A stretch of 64,000 nucleotides of DNA from assembly GCF_000012845.1 (NCBI RefSeq), contig NC_009615.1, positions 2,323,501 through 2,387,500 of the forward strand, given 5' to 3'. The notes below the pieces were generated by a model, which was not told the origin of the DNA, did no database searches, and saw only the letters and a program-made list of their open reading frames with translations. Below are positions 8,098 through 15,470 of this stretch, one piece after another. Within the stretch, counting starts at the first letter, position 1; each line of letters opens with the position of its first letter. The translations under genes and the position numbers were made by a program. This DNA is from Parabacteroides distasonis ATCC 8503 (GTDB taxonomy: Bacteria > Bacteroidota > Bacteroidia > Bacteroidales > Tannerellaceae).

Positions 8098-8356
8098 TCA
8101 AGTCTCTAAACTTATGCCCCACATCCTTGCCCTCACGCAAATCCTTCACGTCTTGCAGGGCGTTCCTTAGCCCCGCCAAGATCTCCTCCTTGGTAGGCTC
8201 CACGTAATCGTCTGCCGACTTCTCTACCGGGGTGGCCTTACCGAAAGCAGCCATCTTCATACGGCGGACGCTGTTGAGGGCCTTCTTGATCAACTTCTCA
8301 TCCTCCAAGGACATCACCTCTTGCAGTAACGACATTTTTAATTCTATAGCTGTCAT
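8075..8356 (-). CDS. Antitoxin-like partner of the RelE/ParE toxin
   Basis: Small acidic, mostly helical protein of 93 residues. It contains LLQEVMSLEDEKLIKKALNSVRRM, which is typical of the short antitoxins that precede RelE-like toxins in Bacteroidota. It has no clear ribbon-helix-helix or HTH domain that I can name. It precedes and overlaps the toxin gene by 23 bp. A good -7 box (8393-8400) and an AAAGGAG ribosome binding site lie upstream, so the pair is probably transcribed independently of the permeases. The role is inferred mainly from position and size. Confidence 0.7.
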   Translation of the reverse strand: MTAIELKMSLLQEVMSLEDEKLIKKALNSVRRMKMAAFGKATPVEKSADDYVEPTKEEILAGLRNALQDVKDLREGKDVGHKFRDLSELLNEV

Positions 8357-8392
8357 ACGCTTGCTCCTTTCTCATTAATGAATTGACAGACG

Positions 8393-8400
8393 CAAAGATA
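8393..8400 (-). promoter_or_regulatory. -7 box for the toxin-antitoxin pair
   Basis: Minus-strand TATCTTTG, a full TAnnTTTG match, lies 37 bp before the antitoxin ATG and only 7 bp downstream of the permease stop codon. Confidence 0.65.
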
Positions 8401-8406
8401 GACAAT

Positions 8407-9675
8407 TTATTCGTAATGCAACGCCTCCGCCGGAGCCATCTTTACCGCCTTGCGGACAGGGAACCAGATTCCCATGCAGATCATGCCGGCCATCAGGAGG
8501 TAGGAGACGCTGAGGGTTACTAGAAAGCGGAGGATGGAGAGGGGCTCGCGGTAGGAATCCAGCTTATCCAAAAAGGCCATATTGAAGACGAAGACCAGTA
8601 GGATCGGCACAGTGATCGCCAAGAGGCCCAGACCTTCCAGATACATGTACTCGCCCAGCCTGCCCCGGCTGGAACCGATCGCCATGCGGAGACCGATCTC
8701 GCTACGCCGCCGCTCGGTACGCAACCAGAACGTGCCTACGATACCGAAGAATACGTTCACGAGCAGGAAGGCCATCATGGAGAGTTTCTTGCTGTTCTCG
8801 TTCTTGGTAAACCGGAGTTGGTCATCACGCTGGTCGGCAAGGAGGGTGACACCGTGGACGAAGGTGTTATTTACCGTCATCCGATCCGCTGTTTTCTCCA
8901 AGAAAGCGTACATCTCATCCTCGGTCATCGGGCGTTTCGTACGTACCGATAGTTCAGCGCTCCTTACGCCGAAATTCTTCACGAACTCCTGCAATGACTC
9001 ACCTTTCAATATCGTGAAAGCGCAGTTCTCCGGGCGGTCGAAGTCATTGCTACGGAAGGTAGGAAGCACGGCGGCGATCGTGAAAGGCTCGGAAAGGTCG
9101 TCATTCTCCGAGATCTGCCGGCCTATGGCGGACTGCCCCCCGAAGAAGAAATCTTCCGCCTCCGCCGTTATGACGAGCGGACGGTAAGCGTTCTCCACCA
9201 ACGGGGTAATAGCACGGCCCTCCTTATCCTTCATACGGAATACATCGAAATAAGAAGGGGATACTTTCAGCTTGTGGTAGTTCTGTCCTACCGCCTTCGA
9301 GGTATCAGCGCCCAAGGGAAGGAGCGTCCCCCACGAACTTCCGTTTGAATAAGGCATGGACCAATACGTAACACATACCTCCTCGACCTCCTGCTCTTGG
9401 CGGATACGTTCCATAAGCTTCAACAAATCCTGTGTTGCGTTCGAGTCGTAAAGTGAGTCGGGCACATAACCCGGGGCGTTCGACGAGAGCGTGGAAAGCT
9501 TGAAACGCCACGTATTCGAGATATCATATCCCATCGGGGCGTTATAGCAGCGCACGTCCACCCATAACTTATCCATCATAAACCAAAGGGCGCACATCAC
9601 GATAACCAACTCGCCCAGTATCCAGCCGTTGCTCTTGCGCTGGGCCCATATTATTTTAAATATATGCTTAATCAT
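8407..9675 (-). CDS. MacB/FtsX-type ABC permease, type B (first pair)
   Basis: Inner-membrane permease of 422 residues. It begins MIKHIFKIIWAQRKSNGW, with a first helix at about 19-38. A MacB-like periplasmic domain follows, then the FtsX motif RRSEIGLRMAIGSSR, three C-terminal helices and the ending PAEALHYE. It follows its type A partner (9738-11009) with a 62-bp gap that contains a short TTGATAG tandem repeat. It probably belongs to the transcription unit that starts with the adaptor gene at 12265. Confidence 0.93.
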   Translation of the reverse strand: MIKHIFKIIWAQRKSNGWILGELVIVMCALWFMMDKLWVDVRCYNAPMGYDISNTWRFKLSTLSSNAPGYVPDSLYDSNATQDLLKLMERIRQEQEVEEVCVTYWSMPYSNGSSWGTLLPLGADTSKAVGQNYHKLKVSPSYFDVFRMKDKEGRAITPLVENAYRPLVITAEAEDFFFGGQSAIGRQISENDDLSEPFTIAAVLPTFRSNDFDRPENCAFTILKGESLQEFVKNFGVRSAELSVRTKRPMTEDEMYAFLEKTADRMTVNNTFVHGVTLLADQRDDQLRFTKNENSKKLSMMAFLLVNVFFGIVGTFWLRTERRRSEIGLRMAIGSSRGRLGEYMYLEGLGLLAITVPILLVFVFNMAFLDKLDSYREPLSILRFLVTLSVSYLLMAGMICMGIWFPVRKAVKMAPAEALHYE

Positions 9676-9678
9676 AAT

Positions 9679-9712
9679 TTGATAGTTGATAGTTGATAGT
9701 TGACAATTGACA
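9679..9712. repeat. Short tandem repeat of TTGATAG-like units
   Basis: Three near-identical 7-bp TTGATAG units are followed by two TTGACAA-like units, in the gap between the two permeases of the first pair. It may alter spacing or translation of the type B gene; nothing else is visible here. Confidence 0.6.
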
Positions 9713-9737
9713 ACTCATTGTTCATCATTCATTGGAT

Positions 9738-11009
9738 TCACTCGTTCCCCTTTAACGCTTCTACGATCGGTTGCCTTGTCGTACGCCATGCCGGTATCCC
9801 GGCGCTTAATATATTCAGCAAGAACGTAAAGATAAGGGCGGAGATAAATAAGCCCGGTTTAACGAGCATAGGCGCCGTAAGGCTCACGTTCTCGCTCAAC
9901 ATGAAAGGCTTCCCTACCACCAGCAAGACCATCGAGAGGCCGATGCCGATCACGCCGCCGATCAAGGTCAGCACAAAGTTCTCCGATAAGATCTGCATCA
10001 AAAGATTCTGTCCCGTAGCCCCGAAAGCCTTACGCAAACCGATCTCTTCTTTCCGCTTCTGCACGGACGATTGGATCACGCCCGTTAAGTTCAGCGCCGG
10101 TACCAAGAGCAAGAAGAATAGGAAAGCGCCCGATCCGGCCAAGAAGGTAGGCCAGTCCACCTTTTGAAAAGCGCCGCTTCCCATGGCCGTATCCAACTGG
10201 GAAAGTAGCCCGGAAGGGAAACCTACGTTATAATCGGTCTTGCTGTCATTGTAGCGACGGACCTGTTGGTCTAGCTCCGAGCGTATGGCATCGAAGTCGG
10301 AAGAGGAACGAGCCAATAAGGCCACGCTGAAATAACCGGCCATATTCTCCCCATACTCCCCATTTACACGGGTCAGGGCCTCATTGCTGCTATAGGGTAT
10401 CCATACCTGAGCGTAGGAGCTCATCAATGAAGAAGGTACGTCACGCACCACCCCGCAGACGGTGAAAGTGATAAAATCCATCACAACCTGCCGCCCGACG
10501 GCCTGTCCTGTTCCGAACAAATCGGTCGCCACCTGTTCCGACAGCACCATCTTCGGTATACCGGATTGAAAATCAGCCTCGCTAAAGGGGCCTCCTTCCA
10601 CGAAAGGATGGTCGAATATTTTCCAATGGCCCGCGTCCGTATAACAAATCTCATACTCCTTGAAGAGCCGTCTATTGGGCAATGACAAGGAATGGCTATC
10701 ACTACAATAGCCGGATACGGCCTCTGGTTTCCGCAAGGTATAGAAACATTCCTTCACGACCTCGCTGGACATGCCTCCACGATTACGATCCGATCCTCCG
10801 GGGGATTTCGAACCGACTTCCGTACCCCAGACATACATAAACCTAGACCGATTGGACTCAGGGGCATATCCCGTGGATTTAATCTGGAACACCAATACCA
10901 TCACCAACACCATGGCGATCGCAAGGGCCGTTCCCGAAATAGAGATTATGCTTACGAGCGTATTTTCACGCAGCATTTGAACCGCTTGTTTGATGTACTG
11001 CTTATACAT
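9738..11009 (-). CDS. MacB/FtsX-type ABC permease, type A (first pair)
   Basis: Inner-membrane permease of 423 residues, type A. It begins MYKQYIKQAVQMLRENTL, with a first helix near 19-41. A periplasmic MacB-like domain contains FVEGGPFSEADFQSG. The FtsX motif is RKEEIGLRKAFGATG, followed by three C-terminal helices and the ending VEALKGNE. It starts 11 bp after the adaptor stop, so it is surely in the same operon. It is less G+C-rich than the third pair. Confidence 0.93.
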   Translation of the reverse strand: MYKQYIKQAVQMLRENTLVSIISISGTALAIAMVLVMVLVFQIKSTGYAPESNRSRFMYVWGTEVGSKSPGGSDRNRGGMSSEVVKECFYTLRKPEAVSGYCSDSHSLSLPNRRLFKEYEICYTDAGHWKIFDHPFVEGGPFSEADFQSGIPKMVLSEQVATDLFGTGQAVGRQVVMDFITFTVCGVVRDVPSSLMSSYAQVWIPYSSNEALTRVNGEYGENMAGYFSVALLARSSSDFDAIRSELDQQVRRYNDSKTDYNVGFPSGLLSQLDTAMGSGAFQKVDWPTFLAGSGAFLFFLLLVPALNLTGVIQSSVQKRKEEIGLRKAFGATGQNLLMQILSENFVLTLIGGVIGIGLSMVLLVVGKPFMLSENVSLTAPMLVKPGLFISALIFTFLLNILSAGIPAWRTTRQPIVEALKGNE

Positions 11010-11020
11010 AATTCGAATCG

Positions 11021-12265
11021 TTATTTCAATTTCAGTTTATTCTTTTCCTTGAAACTTGTCATATCGGAAACGACCACCTCGTCACCCGGTTCCAAGCCAC
11101 CTACTACTTCTACATACTCAAAGTTGCTGTCTCCCAGCTGTACCTTCCGCTTGATCAATTGGTCTCCGTTGACAACAAACAACTCATACTCTCCTTTCCC
11201 GACGTAGAACGAGGCGTTGGAAATACGCAGCACATCGTCCTTGATCGCATTCATCACGTATACATCGGTCTTCAAACCGGAGCGCAAGCGGCGATGGTTA
11301 TCCTCCTCCAACTGTACCGTGAAGGAGATCACGCCGTTCTTCGATAAGGGGGTAACATCGCTAACCACCCCATCCAGTTTATCGTTGCCGATCTTTACGA
11401 CGGCCTTGCTACCGGCGGCGATCCGGTCGCCATAGGTATCGGCGATCTCCCCCTCTATCTTGAAATGGGACAAGTCGGAGACGATAGCGACACGACTGCC
11501 TTGAGAGACTTGGGCACCTACCTCGTTGTTCACGTAGGTCAGGATCGCCTTGCGGGGAGAGCGTATCTGGGCGTCTTCCAAGGTACGCTTCGTCTCGGCT
11601 AGACTCTTTCGGAAGATGTTCAGGTCGAGTTCTTTCACTTTATAATCGGCATCCGTCAAGGATTTCTCGTTCTCATATTTTTGCTCATCCTCTTTCAGTT
11701 TCAAGACGCTAACGTTATAGTCCAGTTCCACTTGACGGACCTTATCGGTCGTTCCGGCGCCTAGGCTATCCAGATAACGCTCGTTGCGCAACTCCACTTC
11801 CTTTCGGTTCAGTTCCATGCGAGAGACTTTCAATTGCATCTCCATCTCGGAAAGCTTATTGCGGTTTTGGATACGGAGTTGATCCAATTGGAGGCGTTTC
11901 ATTTGCTCCTCGTCCAATTGTTTCTTATAATCCGTCTCGGCGCTTAGCAAGTCCAGTTTCAAGATCGGAGTACCTACATCCACGGAATCGCCTCCCTTTT
12001 TATAAATCTCGACGATACGGGAGTTGATCGGTGAGTTGATGATTTCCTCGAAAGCAGGTACCACCTTGCCGGATGCGCTAACGGAAACCTCGATCACTCC
12101 TTTATCTACCGTTGAAAAAACCAAGTCCTTCCGTTGCAGGCTGGTTTGCATAAAACCGATCACCCCGCCAATCAAGACAACGGCAATACCGATCCCCGCC
12201 CCCAGCTTTATAAACTGTTTACGCTGCTCCTTCTGCCGAACCTCTTTTGATATCTCTCTGTCCAT
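11021..12265 (-). CDS. Periplasmic adaptor (HlyD/MacA-type membrane fusion protein)
   Basis: Product of 414 residues that would link the permeases to an outer-membrane channel. It has a short cytoplasmic N-terminus (MDREISKEVRQKEQ) and one membrane anchor near residues 19-40. A lipoyl-like half motif follows (GKVVPAFEEIINSPINSRI), then a long charged coiled coil at about 95-235, the second lipoyl half (IRSPRKAILTYV), and beta-barrel and proximal domains. The start at 12265 is chosen because it lies 35 bp after a sigma-54 promoter and has the normal N-terminus; an upstream in-frame ATG at 12433 would lie beyond the promoter. It is the first gene of the block 12265-8407. The outer-membrane partner is not in the window. 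Confidence 0.93.
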   Translation of the reverse strand: MDREISKEVRQKEQRKQFIKLGAGIGIAVVLIGGVIGFMQTSLQRKDLVFSTVDKGVIEVSVSASGKVVPAFEEIINSPINSRIVEIYKKGGDSVDVGTPILKLDLLSAETDYKKQLDEEQMKRLQLDQLRIQNRNKLSEMEMQLKVSRMELNRKEVELRNERYLDSLGAGTTDKVRQVELDYNVSVLKLKEDEQKYENEKSLTDADYKVKELDLNIFRKSLAETKRTLEDAQIRSPRKAILTYVNNEVGAQVSQGSRVAIVSDLSHFKIEGEIADTYGDRIAAGSKAVVKIGNDKLDGVVSDVTPLSKNGVISFTVQLEEDNHRRLRSGLKTDVYVMNAIKDDVLRISNASFYVGKGEYELFVVNGDQLIKRKVQLGDSNFEYVEVVGGLEPGDEVVVSDMTSFKEKNKLKLK

Positions 12266-12299
12266 ATTTCGTTTGTTTTTATTTTCCACCCTCCAAAGA

Positions 12300-12314
12300 G
12301 CAAACCCCGTGCCA
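12300..12314 (-). promoter_or_regulatory. Sigma-54 promoter for the adaptor-permease block
   Basis: On the minus strand TGGCACGGGGTTTGC, a full GG-N10-GC sigma-54 match. The expected transcript starts near 12288, about 23 nt before the ATG at 12265. It has the same 45-bp offset to the activator sites as the promoters at 4887 and 7618. Confidence 0.9.
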
Positions 12315-12358
12315 AAAACGTAAGTGATTGATTTATTGAAGAAATAAAACAAAAGAGA

Positions 12359-12393
12359 TGTCCGATATCGAACACTGTGTCCGCTTTTGTACG
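12359..12393 (-). promoter_or_regulatory. Two activator-type dyads upstream of the adaptor promoter
   Basis: TGTCCGATATCGAACA (12359-12374) is a good palindrome. A weaker copy, TGTCCGCTTTTGTACG, lies at 12378-12393, again offset by 19 bp. They are the third instance of the same tandem pair. Confidence 0.75.
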
Positions 12394-12545
12394 AAAACAA
12401 AGACATCAGCAATGAGAATCTACAGATATTCAATCATAATTAACATATAAATACTTGATTATCTTTACAAAAAGGACTATTTTTGGAAAAATCCATAATC
12501 AAGGAATACCAATCTTATATTATTTACCCTAAATTCTAAAGAGAG

Positions 12546-13274
12546 ATGAAAAAAACAGTAACTTTCGTTTGGAGCATTTTCCTCCTCGTGTTTATATCGA
12601 TAGATATGAACGCACAATCAATAAAAAGTTGGGATTACCCCATAAAACCAGGAACGGAGGCTTGGCAAGCATTATCCACACATGAGGATATGCTGAAAGC
12701 CTGCCAAATTCCGGCAGAGATATTAAAAACGGTATCAACAGAAGAGCTTATAGAACTTTGCCTTGCTTACCCATTATTAGGCGACATATTCGCTTACAAT
12801 GGAATACAGGAAGGCATTAGCAAGGTTTCCGCACGTTTTAACGGGTTACAAGAGTTATTCAAAAGGAAAGACAATGCTTCTTTGCTATTTGAGAAGATAA
12901 AAAAACAAGAATTACTGAAAGCAGGAGTGTTGACTTCCATAGAAATAGGTAATGAAATTAGTCGGCAAATGGTAATCGAGGCTCTTCTGTCTAATGAGAC
13001 GATATTATCTAATACAAATAATCTTTTACAGCAAGAGATCTCCTCCGAAGCCGTAAAGAGACTCCTTTACAAACAAAACAACCCGGATATTTATGGACAA
13101 TATGGTCTAAAAACCGTAGTCTATCTCCTAGGTCGAAGTCTAGAACGGATAGACAACAAGACCATTACGCCCAAATTTAAACAATTCACCATCGATGAAA
13201 AGCTAACGGGCAGTAATGTAATCGAAGAGTTATTAAAACAATACATTGTAACCTTTAATAAATTGAGATCATGA
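12546..13274 (+). CDS. Secreted protein of unknown function
   Basis: Product of 242 residues with a clear signal peptide (MKKTVTFVWSIFLLVFISIDMNAQ, cleavage likely after AQ). The mature part is mostly helical, with the segments MLKACQIPAEILKTVSTEEL and LCLAYPLLGDI. I recall similar proteins beside papain-like lipoproteins in other Bacteroidota, but I cannot assign a function. Its stop overlaps the start of the next gene (ATGA at 13271), so the two are translated together. The pair is noticeably A+T-rich compared with the permease locus, which hints at later acquisition. Confidence 0.8.
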   Translation: MKKTVTFVWSIFLLVFISIDMNAQSIKSWDYPIKPGTEAWQALSTHEDMLKACQIPAEILKTVSTEELIELCLAYPLLGDIFAYNGIQEGISKVSARFNGLQELFKRKDNASLLFEKIKKQELLKAGVLTSIEIGNEISRQMVIEALLSNETILSNTNNLLQQEISSEAVKRLLYKQNNPDIYGQYGLKTVVYLLGRSLERIDNKTITPKFKQFTIDEKLTGSNVIEELLKQYIVTFNKLRS

Positions 13275-14436
13275 AAAAAGTATTATACTATTTAATAATC
13301 ATGCTGGCATTCACGCTGAACGCATGTGACAATGAAATGGATAATATGCAAGGAGGTGATAAAGAAATCTTGACATCCAGTTCAGAAATTGTCATTAAAG
13401 ACGGAAAGATAACATATCCTAAATGGTTGGTGAATGTAGTAGATTCTGTCGCTCACTCCCATGTCAAGGGAACAGACTATCCATACCCTTGGGTCTTTAC
13501 TATTCAAGGAGATGGAAAAGAACACATTCTCGTTTTGGATGGGGTGAATTCTTGTGCTTCTTGCGGGCAATTACTATTCTTGCTTTCCGGAGAACGAATC
13601 GAAAAATTCCCCAATGAATGGATCACTATGGAGAATTTAAACATGATTTGGGAGCCGAATCTCAATGTTGAGACAAAAGCTCAAGGAGCAGCCGCTACTG
13701 TTTACACTCCTAACGGGACACTCGTTAATGACACTTACTACAGAAGTGAGGAATTATCAGCCTCACAAAAAGCGAGCCATGACCAATATTGTACAACAAC
13801 CTATTCACAAGCAACTCTAATAAGTAGTTCAACAACCACTTACAATTGTCATGCCTATGCTTGGTATATGACTGAAGGCGGATCAGCAGTTTGGATGGGA
13901 TGGACTATTAATCCCACAAACGTATATTGGTTAGATGGTAGTTATATATCAACAACAGGTGCCGCAACCAAAGTATCCTATCTTAGTGATAATCACTCTG
14001 CCGTAACGACATCTACGCCCAATATATTCATCTCCAAATGGGGGGAATACGCTCTTATGAGGCATCCCAAAGCTCATGTCCCTTTGATGCATCAAGCTTA
14101 AAATATATGAAAAAAAATGATATGCCGACTGTTTATATAGGGAAGAGTCAAGAGGATTATAGTAGCGGCAGTTCCTCTATCAATGCGCCAGGGGGTAATG
14201 CCACGACGACTTTATATGCTTACACAAAGACAGGAACTCCGACCTCGTATAGCTGGAACGCTGAATTCTATGGAGAATGCGATAGATGGTACACTTATCC
14301 TTCCGGTAATCGATTAGATGTTAGTGTCTATCTAAACTCCCAACATTACGGTGGATCTCTTCGCATCACCTGCGCAATGTATAATGGAAGTTCTTTAATA
14401 GGCACAGCAACCTATTATTTGAACGTAAATCCGTAG
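13271..14436 (+). pseudogene. Papain-like (NlpC/P60-type) lipoprotein with a -1 frameshift
   Basis: Lipoprotein with a signal peptide ending LNAC (lipobox) at residue 19. A candidate cysteine lies in YNCHAYAW (about residue 194) and a candidate histidine in DNHSAV (about residue 242), the usual order for papain-like NlpC/P60-type proteins. The frame runs ISKWGEYALMRHPK and then stops at 14101. Reading one base back from about 14069-14076 continues as SSCPFDASSLKYMKKNDM for another 122 codons to 14436. The added part has an Ig-like beta-rich C-terminal domain. The intact protein would be 388 residues. No canonical slippery heptamer is in frame here, so a one-base deletion or a sequencing error is more likely than programmed slippage. 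An internal ATG at 14107 could start a separate C-terminal fragment. Confidence 0.72.
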
Positions 14437-14444
14437 CAATTATA

Positions 14445-14484
14445 CAAGAACAAGGATCTCGTCGAAACAAGATCCTTGTTCTTG
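14445..14484 (+). terminator. Strong hairpin after the broken lipoprotein gene
   Basis: Perfect 15-bp stem CAAGAACAAGGATCT/AGATCCTTGTTCTTG with a 10-nt loop, 9 bp after the stop at 14436. Its position right after 14436, not 14101, supports the view that the gene originally ended at 14436. Confidence 0.8.
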
Positions 14485-14499
14485 ATTCAATATACTTAA

Positions 14500-15402
<903 letters not shown>

Positions 15403-15403
15403 A

Positions 15404-15450
15404 AAAGCCGCACGATTCACAGCCGTCTCCGGACTTGAATCGCGCGGTTT
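15404..15450 (+). terminator. Hairpin after the PepSY-like lipoprotein gene
   Basis: CCGCACGATTC pairs with GAATCGCGCGG with one G-U-type mismatch, just after the stop at 15402. It lies between two convergent genes and may serve both. Confidence 0.65.
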
Positions 15451-15470
15451 GCGTTATATGATAATCAAGC

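Noticed and set aside
14060..14080. Programmed -1 ribosomal frameshifting in the papain-like lipoprotein
   Set aside because: The in-frame codons CAT CCC AAA GCT do not form a canonical X XXY YYZ slippery site, and no stable structure is placed just downstream. A simple base deletion explains it better.
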